Assembly: GCA_937942435.1 (NCBI GenBank)
Contig: CALDEM010000079.1
Location: 1-32,351, forward strand
Source of the DNA: an uncultured Saprospiraceae bacterium
GTDB taxonomy: Bacteria > Bacteroidota > Bacteroidia > Chitinophagales > Saprospiraceae
Direction: 5' to 3'
DNA length: 32,351 nt
Part shown: one piece after another, positions 16,265-24,598 of the stretch
How the letters are laid out: each line of letters begins with the position of its first letter
Position numbering within the stretch: position 1 is the first letter of the stretch
The notes under the pieces: model-generated
The model's input: the letters and a program-made list of their open reading frames with translations, nothing else
What the model was told of the DNA's origin: nothing
Databases searched by the model: none
Position numbers and translations under genes: made by a program

Positions 16265-16651
16265 ATGCCAGCATGTATAACCAATGGGATTAAAATAAGC
16301 GTCAGGTCTCGTTATGAGCCACAACACAGCAGTATAGCGGAAAGTAGATATGTGTTCAGTTATAAGATAACGATCATCAATGAAAGCGACTACACTGTAC
16401 AGCTGCTAAGAAGGCATTGGTACATCTACGATTCTAATACGAACCACAGAGAGGTCCAAGGTGATGGTGTTGTTGGTGAGCAACCTATCCTTGCTCCTGG
16501 AGCATCCCACGAATATGTCTCATGGTGCCCTTTTCATTCTGAAATAGGTATGATGAAAGGATTCTTCACTATGCAAAGGGATCTCGATGATCAGCTTATG
16601 GAGATAATTGTTCCACAGTTTACGATGGTTGCTGGAGCCAGATTAAATTAG
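16265..16651 (+). CDS. apaG: ApaG family protein
   Basis: 128 residues, a single DUF525/ApaG domain with an immunoglobulin/fibronectin-III-like beta-sandwich fold. Seen: ITNGIKISVRSRYEPQHS, YVFSYKITIINESDYTVQLL, the conserved RRHWYIYDSN, the glycine-rich VQGDGVVGEQPILAPGASHE-YVS and the closing GMMKGFFTMQ. The name comes from the E. coli gene next to apaH; in Salmonella it affects cobalt resistance and magnesium efflux, but its biochemical role remains unclear. Here it is not near apaH or rsmA. It converges with a secreted-protein gene across an 8-nt gap lying inside an inverted repeat. Confidence 0.92.
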   Translation: MPACITNGIKISVRSRYEPQHSSIAESRYVFSYKITIINESDYTVQLLRRHWYIYDSNTNHREVQGDGVVGEQPILAPGASHEYVSWCPFHSEIGMMKGFFTMQRDLDDQLMEIIVPQFTMVAGARLN

Positions 16652-16667
16652 AATATTTTCTAATTTA
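16644..16667. terminator. Bidirectional terminator between apaG and the secreted-protein gene
   Basis: A perfect 10-bp inverted repeat (TAAATTAGAA, loop TATT, TTCTAATTTA) spans the convergent gene ends. Both TAG stop codons sit in opposite arms of the repeat. The stem is very AT-rich, so its strength is uncertain. Confidence 0.45.
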
Positions 16668-18177
16668 TAAATCGAATCTCAATCGCCTCGTTTGTTTTTA
16701 GGTCTTTTCTAATGGAGACATTGTTTTCAGTAACTTTCCCTTTATAGCTTATACCAATTGTGTTGGGAGTACTCCATCCTTCATTATCAGCTCGGATGAT
16801 GATGTAATTAGCAGTACCACTATTGATGGCCAATTCAATTTTAGTTGTTTTCTTTTCGAGAGATATCCGTTCGTGGACCCATTGACCATTGACATTGATG
16901 GATACCCTATCCCCGTCCTTTCTTAGGTGATCAAACAAACTTATCTCAAAGAATGCGCTATCCACCCTAATCGTTTCTTTAGCTATGATATTGACTGGCC
17001 GTGGTACATCTTTCTTTGCTGCTTCAATAACTTTCTCTTCAACTTTCTCTGCCTTAGGGGCATCCTCTGCTGTATCCACTACTATTTTCTCTAATTGTGG
17101 CAATTGATCAGCTATTAGCTCACGTATGTTTTCATCTGGATCTATACCATCTCCAGCCATCATTTCGATTGGGATTCGCTCTGGGTAAACTACCTTAAGA
17201 TAATGAGGTTCTTCTAATAAGTTAACAACAGGCCAATCGTACTTTTTGAAAAACTCTTCTAGTTTCCAGACGTACCCAGAGCCATATTGATTTATCTTGG
17301 GAAGAAGTTCATAATTGTGGTAATAGTATCCTCGTCCAAATGGTTCATATCCACTGGGCACTGGTTTGTTTTCAAGATAATTATTGATTTCTGCGATAAG
17401 TTTTTCTATAGATACCACTACAGAGTTCAGCTCAGATTGCTGTTGTGTAGATTCTAATTTTGCTACACATGCTCTTAGCCAGCCTATCTCTTTTTCTAAT
17501 TTATCAACGCTTACAGCGACACCGCTTCTACTATCTGCACGCAGCTGTCTTACTAGTTTTTTGACATCATAATGTAGTTCTAGAATTGCTGTGTACACTT
17601 GCTTCTTATCAGGTGTTATCTCTTGTGCGTGATAAGTGTTGAGATGAAGCTTCTCAAATATTTTTATCGTAGACCTCAACTTGTCATAATACTCCAATGC
17701 CTTTTCTATCTCTCCATAGATCATCTGTATATTAGAAAACTTCTCAAGGTCTTCATTATCGATGATATTATCCATCTTCTTACGATCCTTGTTGAGAAAA
17801 TCGATAACCCCTTTGGCCTCTTGGATTAAGGACCAATTATTGACTGGCATCTGATCTTTCATAGGATCGGCGCTCAGCTCTTCATACAACTCTAGAGGAG
17901 AGTCACCTCTTCTGACGAGGTTATTATCTGCAAATAAATTTTCAGGAAGATGTGTAGAAGTGTTTTTTATACCATCATTAGTAGGCAGGTCGACATGCTT
18001 AGTGATCTCACTGTTATAGTTCTCATAAACTTGAAAGACGATGACCATACGATGTATGGACTCATTAAGAAACCTGATCTCCTTATTGAGAAAATCTCGC
18101 TGATCACTTGTTAGGGCTTGGGCATTAAGGCCTGTAGTCATCCCTAACAATAAAACTATGTGTATCCACACATTCAT
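16660..18177 (-). CDS. Secreted protein of unknown function
   Basis: About 505 residues from the ATG at 18177, chosen because it gives a clean signal peptide (MNVWIHIVLLLGMTTGLNA) with cleavage before QALTSDQ; a TTG nine codons earlier is less likely. Residues 30-260 are predicted mostly helical and charged, with repeated E/K/L heptad-like stretches. A Tyr/Gly/Pro-rich segment (EPFGRGYYYHNYELL) follows, then an acidic E/K/A linker (about 370-390). The last hundred residues look like a beta-sandwich module (ISLFDHLRKDGDRVSINVNG, later RADNEGWSTPNTIGISYKG), a type I recall at the C-terminus of various Bacteroidota surface proteins. It follows mnmG by about 60 nt on the same strand. I do not recognise the family. 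Confidence 0.8.
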   Translation of the reverse strand: MNVWIHIVLLLGMTTGLNAQALTSDQRDFLNKEIRFLNESIHRMVIVFQVYENYNSEITKHVDLPTNDGIKNTSTHLPENLFADNNLVRRGDSPLELYEELSADPMKDQMPVNNWSLIQEAKGVIDFLNKDRKKMDNIIDNEDLEKFSNIQMIYGEIEKALEYYDKLRSTIKIFEKLHLNTYHAQEITPDKKQVYTAILELHYDVKKLVRQLRADSRSGVAVSVDKLEKEIGWLRACVAKLESTQQQSELNSVVVSIEKLIAEINNYLENKPVPSGYEPFGRGYYYHNYELLPKINQYGSGYVWKLEEFFKKYDWPVVNLLEEPHYLKVVYPERIPIEMMAGDGIDPDENIRELIADQLPQLEKIVVDTAEDAPKAEKVEEKVIEAAKKDVPRPVNIIAKETIRVDSAFFEISLFDHLRKDGDRVSINVNGQWVHERISLEKKTTKIELAINSGTANYIIIRADNEGWSTPNTIGISYKGKVTENNVSIRKDLKTNEAIEIRFIN

Positions 18178-18237
18178 ATTCCTAATAACGACTTTATTCA
18201 CCAAAGAAATCCTAAAAGACGAATTTATAAAAATACT

Positions 18238-20103
18238 TTAACGTCCTATATGTACTAATAAGACGGAGATATCTGAAGGAGACACACCACTGATGCGACT
18301 TGCTTGCCCTAATGTCCTAGGTCTTATCTCGTGGAGCTTCTCTCTTGCTTCGATAGACAGAGAAGAAATCCCCTTATAGTTAAAGTCATCTTTGAGGATG
18401 AGCTCTTCTAGGCGATTCATCTTTTCGACCATTTCTCGTTCTTTATTAAGGTAGCCCTCGTACTTGAGATTGACCTCTGCAGAATCAATATGATCAGGAG
18501 CAAACTGATCCAAAAACTCATTCAGTGTTGGCAATACTTTTCTTATCTCTTCCATATTGACCTGCGGACGGGAGATAACAGTCCTTAACTTAACCGACTG
18601 CTTCAATGGAGAAGAATTGTTCTCAGATAGCCACCCATTGACTTGATCTGGCGTCACTGAAGTCTGAGCGATGTACCGCTCTATCGCATGCATCGACTTT
18701 TTCTTCTTCTCTACCCGCTCTACTCTATCTCCCAGGTTTTGCATCCCCAAGGCTTCAACCATAGGTGTCAATCTCAGATCCGCGTTGTCTTGACGGATCA
18801 ATATGCGGTACTCTGCTCGAGAGGTAAACATGCGGTAAGGCTCCTTGGTGCCCTTATTAACTAAGTCATCGACTAATACTCCTATGTAAGCATCTGACCT
18901 TTTCAAGACGAATGGATCCTCTTCATTTATCGTAAGATGAGCGTTAAGACCTGCCATCAAACCTTGACACGCTGCTTCTTCATACCCCGTGGTTCCATTG
19001 ATCTGACCCGCAAAAAATAGGTGATGAACTAACTTGGTCTCAAGGTTGATTTTTAACTGTGTTGGCGGAAAGAAGTCATACTCAATCGCATAACCGGGCC
19101 TAAACATCTTCATCTCTTCAAAGCCCGGCACTTTCTTCAATGCCTTGTACTGCACATCTTCTGGCAGTGATGAAGAAAATCCATTGACATAAATCTCACA
19201 TGTATCCCAACCCTCCGGCTCTACAAATAATTGATGTCGCTCTCTCTCAGCAAATCGGTCAATCTTATCTTCTATGGAGGGACAATATCGAGGCCCAAGT
19301 CCTCTTATACGACCATTAAACATAGGAGACTTATCAAATCCCTTGCGCAGCTCATCATGTACATCTATGCTCGTGTAAGTGACATGACATGGCAGTTGCT
19401 TCTCTATCTTTTTGTCATTGATAAATGAAAAATTCTGAGGGTTATCATCCCCTGGTTGAACTTCCATCTTAGCATAATCAAGACTTCTCCCATCGATCCT
19501 AGGAGGCGTCCCCGTTTTCATCCTTCCTGACTCAAAGCCAAGGTCGATCAACTGCTCAGTGATACCTGTCGAAGCTCGTTCTCCAGCTCTTCCACCTCCA
19601 AATTGTTTTTCACCTATATGGATCAGACCGTTGAGAAAGGTACCATTAGTAAGAACAACAGCTTTGGACCTGATCTCAATCCCGATACCAGTCATAACTC
19701 CTCTACAGATGTCCCCATCCACGATTATACCAGTGATCATCTCTTGCCAGAAGTCTATATTAGTGTGTGCTTCTAACATAGACCGCCACTTACCTGCAAA
19801 GAGCATACGGTCATTTTGTGCACGCGGACTCCACATGGCAGGTCCTTTGGACTTGTTGAGCATCCTGAACTGTACAGTACTCGCATCTGTCACTTGACCA
19901 GAATATCCATTGAGTGCATCTATCTCTCTTACGATCTGCCCCTTAGCCACACCACCCATAGCTGGATTGCAAGACATCTGACCGATCGTCTGCATGTTCA
20001 TGGTAGCCAGTAGGACCTTCGAGCCCATATTGGCTGCAGCGACAGCTGCCTCACATCCCGCGTGACCAGCACCCACTACAATTACATCATATGTTGGAAA
20101 CAT
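18238..20103 (-). CDS. mnmG: tRNA uridine-5-carboxymethylaminomethyl modification enzyme MnmG (GidA)
   Basis: FAD-dependent enzyme that with MnmE adds the carboxymethylaminomethyl group to wobble U34 of several tRNAs. The 621 residues are full length. Seen: the dinucleotide-binding GAGHAGCEAA (11-20), CNPAMGGVAKGQIVREIDAL (45-64), GTFLNGLIHIGE, RMKTGTPPRIDGRSLDY, CPSIEDKIDRF, the GYEEAACQGLMAGLNA FAD segment, and the C-terminal MnmE/tRNA-interacting domain with LGQASRISGVSPSDISVLLV. mnmE is not nearby. A TAGTTTTG box lies exactly 4 nt before the ATG, so the mRNA may be leaderless. Confidence 0.97.
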   Translation of the reverse strand: MFPTYDVIVVGAGHAGCEAAVAAANMGSKVLLATMNMQTIGQMSCNPAMGGVAKGQIVREIDALNGYSGQVTDASTVQFRMLNKSKGPAMWSPRAQNDRMLFAGKWRSMLEAHTNIDFWQEMITGIIVDGDICRGVMTGIGIEIRSKAVVLTNGTFLNGLIHIGEKQFGGGRAGERASTGITEQLIDLGFESGRMKTGTPPRIDGRSLDYAKMEVQPGDDNPQNFSFINDKKIEKQLPCHVTYTSIDVHDELRKGFDKSPMFNGRIRGLGPRYCPSIEDKIDRFAERERHQLFVEPEGWDTCEIYVNGFSSSLPEDVQYKALKKVPGFEEMKMFRPGYAIEYDFFPPTQLKINLETKLVHHLFFAGQINGTTGYEEAACQGLMAGLNAHLTINEEDPFVLKRSDAYIGVLVDDLVNKGTKEPYRMFTSRAEYRILIRQDNADLRLTPMVEALGMQNLGDRVERVEKKKKSMHAIERYIAQTSVTPDQVNGWLSENNSSPLKQSVKLRTVISRPQVNMEEIRKVLPTLNEFLDQFAPDHIDSAEVNLKYEGYLNKEREMVEKMNRLEELILKDDFNYKGISSLSIEAREKLHEIRPRTLGQASRISGVSPSDISVLLVHIGR

Positions 20104-20107
20104 CCTG

Positions 20108-20115
20108 CAAAACTA
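20108..20115 (-). promoter_or_regulatory. Putative -7 box of mnmG, 4 nt from the ATG
   Basis: On the minus strand, TAGTTTTG (full TAnnTTTG match) is followed by CAGG and then the mnmG ATG. Transcription from this box would begin at or next to the start codon. Confidence 0.5.
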
Positions 20116-20178
20116 AGTCATTGGCAGATGAAATAACACCATATGTCAAAGAGGTTCTAATGCTTGGCTTGTCTAACG

Positions 20179-20186
20179 TATATTTG
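20179..20186 (+). promoter_or_regulatory. Putative -7 box of the pqiA-like gene, 4 nt from the ATG
   Basis: TATATTTG is followed by AACA and then ATG at 20191. Same geometry as the divergent mnmG promoter 64 nt away. A leaderless transcript is predicted. Confidence 0.55.
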
Positions 20187-20190
20187 AACA

Positions 20191-21501
20191 ATGAAGAATC
20201 TACTTATAGTGGCTCAGATCCTACTTTTAGTAGCGGCTGCTTTTTTTGCTAAAACCCTTTACTCTAAGGTTCACGATCGTAAGGAGAAGATGGAGGACTA
20301 TGCAGAGATCAATATGGTCAACTATGAGCTCTTCAATATGCAATTGTGGAAAGAGAAAGCACTGGATATCATAAAAGAAGAGATTAAGGATTTCAACTTT
20401 ACCGAAGAGACTTACGCAGCCTTAGATGATCAGATAAAGGGATATCTCCGGGCGATGCATAAGATTTACTTCGAGCAAGGAGAACTATCCGCTGTTATCC
20501 TTAAGGAGGTAAAACGCAGTGGTAAGCTCAATCCTTTTATCCTTAAAATGGTCGAAAGTCAAGTCCCTGACCTTATCAAGAACCTTGATCTAAAGCCACA
20601 GATACCTATCCTATCAGACCAGATAGTCGCAGAGATAAAATCCAACGAACCGCTCATCAAGCAATATTTACAAGCAGAACTACTTAGGCTGGTTATCGAT
20701 GATGAGACAGCGGTATATAGGGATAGAAGAGAGGCGATCTACGCCAAGTATGACAAACAAAATCTCTTAACAACAGATCAATATCTTCATCAAGAAGTAG
20801 CCAACCTAGACGAAGTGATCAATCATCAGATACTTCTTCTATGTCTGGTGATGTTAGGCGTGATCATTGGAGCCATCATATTGGGTAAGGTGGCTGGGTT
20901 TAAATGGATGGTTGGAGCACTGACGATAGGGTCTATATTCTTATTGATATTAGGTGTATCGATGCCGATGATCGATATTGACGCGAGGCTCAACTCATTT
21001 GTATTTAACCTACTTGGGCAACCGATTGAGTTTGAAGAACAAGTGATTTATTACCAGAGCAAATCCATCGTAGAAGTAACTAAAACTTTGTGGCAAGGAG
21101 GTAGTTGGGACTTAAAATTGGTTGGCGCTTTAGTCCTACTGTTTAGTATCGTCTTCCCGTTTTTTAAGTTGATACTCTCTGGGCTTTATATCATTACAGA
21201 TAAGATACGTAAAAGCTCATTAGCAAAAGGAGTCATATTTCACTTAGGTAAATGGAGCATGGCTGATGTTTTTGTGGTCGCCATCTTTATGGCATACATT
21301 GGTTTTTATGGTATCATCTCAGCTCAACTCAATAGTATTTCTCAAAATGATGGAGCATTTGCGGTTGAAACAATCAACTACTCCAGACTAGCGCCTGGGG
21401 CGTTTTTCTTTACAGCATATACCATATTATCTATCTGCATTAGTATCCTAATCAATCGAGAAGATAAGCGTCTGTCGGAGGCTAAGAGCCTGTCTGCTTA
21501 G
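20191..21501 (+). CDS. PqiA-like (paraquat-inducible protein A) inner membrane protein
   Basis: 436 residues. A first membrane segment (LLIVAQILLLVAAAFFAKTLY, about 4-24) is followed by an unusual soluble helical domain of about 190 residues rich in E, K and L, then a membrane domain with spans near 210-260, 310-335, 350-380 and 395-420. The latter carries the PqiA signature: LVLLFSIVFPFFKLILSGL, then LGKWSMADVFVVAIFMAYIG. PqiA proteins work with MCE-domain PqiB in envelope lipid transport; no MCE-domain gene is present here. The long N-terminal insertion differs from enterobacterial PqiA, which has two tandem membrane modules. It is divergent from mnmG. Confidence 0.82.
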   Translation: MKNLLIVAQILLLVAAAFFAKTLYSKVHDRKEKMEDYAEINMVNYELFNMQLWKEKALDIIKEEIKDFNFTEETYAALDDQIKGYLRAMHKIYFEQGELSAVILKEVKRSGKLNPFILKMVESQVPDLIKNLDLKPQIPILSDQIVAEIKSNEPLIKQYLQAELLRLVIDDETAVYRDRREAIYAKYDKQNLLTTDQYLHQEVANLDEVINHQILLLCLVMLGVIIGAIILGKVAGFKWMVGALTIGSIFLLILGVSMPMIDIDARLNSFVFNLLGQPIEFEEQVIYYQSKSIVEVTKTLWQGGSWDLKLVGALVLLFSIVFPFFKLILSGLYIITDKIRKSSLAKGVIFHLGKWSMADVFVVAIFMAYIGFYGIISAQLNSISQNDGAFAVETINYSRLAPGAFFFTAYTILSICISILINREDKRLSEAKSLSA

Positions 21502-21595
21502 GTCTTGGGCTTTTAAACACATATAAGTTTAATCGCTATGCAATAATTGTTGTTAAACTACTATTGCTCTCGCTATTGATTGGGCGATTATCAAG

Positions 21596-21603
21596 TATAT
21601 TTG
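21596..21603 (+). promoter_or_regulatory. Putative promoter of the TPR gene
   Basis: TATATTTG, a full TAnnTTTG match, lies 8 nt before the ATG at 21612. A TTG at 21576-21578 is 17 nt upstream of it, an acceptable -33 element. This supports the ATG at 21612 over the TTG at 21564, which would lie upstream of the transcript start. Confidence 0.5.
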
Positions 21604-21611
21604 CAGCCACG

Positions 21612-22631
21612 ATGTTTTACAAATCCATCATCCAAGGCAGGCTAGCATTCGGCACTCAAAAGAGCTACGATAAAGTAGTAAAGATGTTTGAGTATAGAAC
21701 AGAGACTTACTACAAGAGTGACATTATGCTGACTTTGGAAGATGTCTTCAATCCTGAAGAACTCTGCTTATATGTTCCAAGATTTGTTGGAAACGCTTCT
21801 GACAAAAACTTTAAAAACACGGTTGATCTCTTGAGTTACTGTGCACAGTTTGCAGTTGCGGGATCAATGCAAGCATGGATGATAGAAGAAGGTAAGGTTT
21901 TAAATCATGCCAACATCTCTCCTAACAGTGATAGGACGGTTGTGACTCAATTCAATAAGGGTGACAAGTTATTTAAAGAGAAAGGCAAAGAGTCCGAAGC
22001 AATTGAAGCGTTTAGTAAGACCATCGAGTCCTTTGACAAGCATGCGCAAGCCTATGAAAGAAGAGGCTGGATTAATCTTAGGTTGAAAAATTATAGCGAT
22101 GCGTTGTACGATTTCAACAAGGCGATCAAACTGGATGACTCTATAGCATATGCCTATTATGGCAAGGGTATCATATCTGCTAATGAGGGAAACAACCAAG
22201 AAGCGACAGAGTGCTTCACTCAGACCGTTAAAAAGTCAGTAGCCTTAGAGTCTCTTCATTGGAGGGGAAGGTTGCGAAAAGCAGAATGCTTAATAGAATC
22301 TGAAGATTGGGAAAAAGCAGTGTTTGAACTCAAGTTTTTTACCAAGCGGAAGTTTCCAGAAACATCTTCTAATTATAGAAGAAGACCTAAAGCGTTTGCA
22401 TTGTATGGTAAGGTCCTCACCGAAATAGGAGAACACAAAGAAGCCATCGAAGCCCTTGATGAAGCTATCAACCTTCACTCAGATGAGATGAAAACCATGA
22501 ATGTACCTGAAGCGTACTTTGATAGAGGTCGAGCGAAGAAAGAAATAGGTGTTAAGGACTTTAAAGCTGATCTAAAAAAAGCAGCTGAGCTCGGGTCTAA
22601 AAAAGCTACTACTCTACTTGCTGAAAAGTAA
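21612..22631 (+). CDS. Tetratricopeptide repeat protein
   Basis: 339 residues from the ATG at 21612; the open frame extends to a TTG at 21564 but that start lies upstream of the promoter box. No signal peptide is seen with this start, so it is probably cytoplasmic. Residues 1-110 are a non-repeat region (MFYKSIIQGRLAFGTQKSYD...). TPRs follow: EAIEAFSKTIESFDKHAQAY, LRLKNYSDALYDFNKAIKLD, YYGKGIISANEGNNQEATEC, and later LTEIGEHKEAIEALDEAINL, ending in a Sel1-like ELGSKKATTLL. It precedes the PorE-like lipoprotein by 41 nt in the same orientation and may be co-transcribed. Role unknown. Confidence 0.82.
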   Translation: MFYKSIIQGRLAFGTQKSYDKVVKMFEYRTETYYKSDIMLTLEDVFNPEELCLYVPRFVGNASDKNFKNTVDLLSYCAQFAVAGSMQAWMIEEGKVLNHANISPNSDRTVVTQFNKGDKLFKEKGKESEAIEAFSKTIESFDKHAQAYERRGWINLRLKNYSDALYDFNKAIKLDDSIAYAYYGKGIISANEGNNQEATECFTQTVKKSVALESLHWRGRLRKAECLIESEDWEKAVFELKFFTKRKFPETSSNYRRRPKAFALYGKVLTEIGEHKEAIEALDEAINLHSDEMKTMNVPEAYFDRGRAKKEIGVKDFKADLKKAAELGSKKATTLLAEK

Positions 22632-22672
22632 GCACTGCCCCACTCTTTTTTGCGTTATACTTTCTCAGCACT

Positions 22673-24598
22673 ATGACTATGAAGGGTTTACATCTTTGCT
22701 TTCTGATATACATCATGATTTTAACAGGCAGTTGTGCATCGACGTCGCCAAAAGAGACTCAATCTCGACTGCCAAAGACCAAGCAACAAGTACCCGATTA
22801 TGAGACTGATGAAGACCTTAAAAGAAAAATAGTCAAGTTAGAAAAAGACCTTGCCAAAAATAATAGTGATACAGGCGTACTTATGCAGCTCGCATCACTC
22901 CATCAAGAGATTAACGAACAGGATAAAGCGCTTGTCTATATGGAGCGACTTAAGGATATGGATTTTAGAGATGATCCAAGGCTCTACGGATCACTTGCAA
23001 GCATATATAAAAAACGAGAAAACTACGCTCAGGCAATTGAAAGTTATAAAACCTTCAAATCATTAGCTCCTCCAGGATCTTCTGTCATACCAAAGATTGA
23101 CAAAGAGATTGAACAACTAAACTTTGTCATTACATCTTTAGCTGAGCAAAGCAATATCAACTTGCGACGCTTTGGAGATGTGATTAATACCGAAAACTCT
23201 GAGTACCTACCTCAGTTTACTCTTGATGATAAGACATTCATCTTTACGAGAAGATTTTTTAATCAGGAAGATCTTTTTATTGCAACTAAGACAGAAGTAG
23301 GATACGAGACAGAAGCAATTGAAGAAGTGAACACACTTCTCAATGAAGGTGCACATACTCTTTCTGCAGATGGTAGTTTGTTGATCTTCACGCATTGTAA
23401 TAAGAAGACGGGCTTTGGAGGTTGCGACCTCTATCGCAGTACAAGAAAGGCAGATGGCACATGGTCCAAACCGGCCAATATGGGCAAGAACATCAATACA
23501 AGGCATTGGGATGCGCAACCATCACTAAGTGCAGATGGAAGAACTTTATACTTTGCAAGTAGTAGGCCGGGGGGACAAGGTGGTACAGATATATGGGCCA
23601 GCAGACTTAGTAAGGAGGGCAGATGGTCACGTCCTGTCAACTTAGGAACCAATATAAATACTACAGCGCCAGACGAATCACCATTCATTCATGCAGATGG
23701 TCAAACACTGTACTACCGATCAAGAGGGCAGCTTGGCATGGGGGGCTTTGATTTGTACAGATCAAAATTAGAAAACAACGCATGGTCCCAACCGATGCAC
23801 TTGGGCAGTCCGATCAACACAACTGGTGAAGATGGAGCTCTTGTCGTGTCGCTTGATGGTACAAGAGGTTACTATGCAACTGACAATTATAAAGGTGTAA
23901 AGCAAAATCATCTGGATCTTTTTGAATTTGATCTACCTATGGCTTATCGACCAGCACCCATGACTTTTGTAAAAGGAAGAATCACAGATGCTACAACTAA
24001 GATGCCAATACGAGGCAGCATACAAGTCTCATACCTTGATGATTCTAATTACTCCACGACTTATAATGCTAATGCTAATGGAGAGTTTTTAGCAGCGCTA
24101 CCAATAGGTAAACCAACACTGCTCAATATCAACAAAGAAGGATATGTATTTTTCTCCGATCATGTCAATTATAAAGATGTGAAGTACAGCATCGACCCTT
24201 ACGTACTCAACATAGAACTATCTACGATAGAAGAAATAACAGCTGCTCCAGAGGAGTCTAAGCCGATCATATTGAAAAATATATTTTTCAATTCTGGAAG
24301 TGCTGAGCTATTATCGTCTTCAACAGCAGAGGTGGATATCTTATATCAATTACTTCAAGACAAGCCAGCAGTCACTATAGAGATAAGTGGTCATACAGAT
24401 GATGTTGGTGCTGATGGAGACAATCTTAGACTCTCTCAAAGTAGAGCAGAAGCTGTAAGAGATGCGCTCATCAACAAAGGCATAAGCAGTAGCAGGATAA
24501 CGGCTGTCGGCAGAGGTGAGACTGAACCTATAGACACTAATGATACTGAAGAAGGACGTGCAAACAATCGAAGAACAGAGTTTATAATAAAGAGTTAG
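22673..24598 (+). CDS. PorE-like outer membrane lipoprotein (TPR, PD40 propeller, CRD, OmpA)
   Basis: 641 residues. A lipoprotein signal peptide ends in LTGSC with the lipid-attached C21. Next come TPR-like helices (about 50-150: LMQLASLHQEINEQDKALVY), then a PD40/WD40-like beta-propeller with repeats such as AQPSLSADGRTLYFASSRPG, DESPFIHADGQTLYYRSRG and DGALVVSLDGTRGYYATDN, each preceded by WS-P-x-NLG/HLG-INT. A carboxypeptidase-regulatory-like domain (FVKGRITDATTKMPIRGSIQ) and a C-terminal OmpA domain follow (IEISGHTDDVGADGDNLRLS, RANNRRTEF). This is the domain order of PorE, an outer-membrane T9SS component in Porphyromonas that binds peptidoglycan. Paralogues of this architecture are common, so T9SS function is an inference. 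It ends directly against rlmD. Confidence 0.85.
   Translation: MTMKGLHLCFLIYIMILTGSCASTSPKETQSRLPKTKQQVPDYETDEDLKRKIVKLEKDLAKNNSDTGVLMQLASLHQEINEQDKALVYMERLKDMDFRDDPRLYGSLASIYKKRENYAQAIESYKTFKSLAPPGSSVIPKIDKEIEQLNFVITSLAEQSNINLRRFGDVINTENSEYLPQFTLDDKTFIFTRRFFNQEDLFIATKTEVGYETEAIEEVNTLLNEGAHTLSADGSLLIFTHCNKKTGFGGCDLYRSTRKADGTWSKPANMGKNINTRHWDAQPSLSADGRTLYFASSRPGGQGGTDIWASRLSKEGRWSRPVNLGTNINTTAPDESPFIHADGQTLYYRSRGQLGMGGFDLYRSKLENNAWSQPMHLGSPINTTGEDGALVVSLDGTRGYYATDNYKGVKQNHLDLFEFDLPMAYRPAPMTFVKGRITDATTKMPIRGSIQVSYLDDSNYSTTYNANANGEFLAALPIGKPTLLNINKEGYVFFSDHVNYKDVKYSIDPYVLNIELSTIEEITAAPEESKPIILKNIFFNSGSAELLSSSTAEVDILYQLLQDKPAVTIEISGHTDDVGADGDNLRLSQSRAEAVRDALINKGISSSRITAVGRGETEPIDTNDTEEGRANNRRTEFIIKS

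Noticed and set aside
21514..21536. TTAAAC...GTTTAA inverted repeat after the pqiA-like gene
   Set aside because: Only 6 bp, all but one pair A-T, no T-tract; too weak to call a terminator.
21564..21611. TTG start adding 16 residues to the TPR protein
   Set aside because: The added segment contains a full promoter-like TATATTTG box just before the ATG at 21612, so it is more likely upstream DNA.
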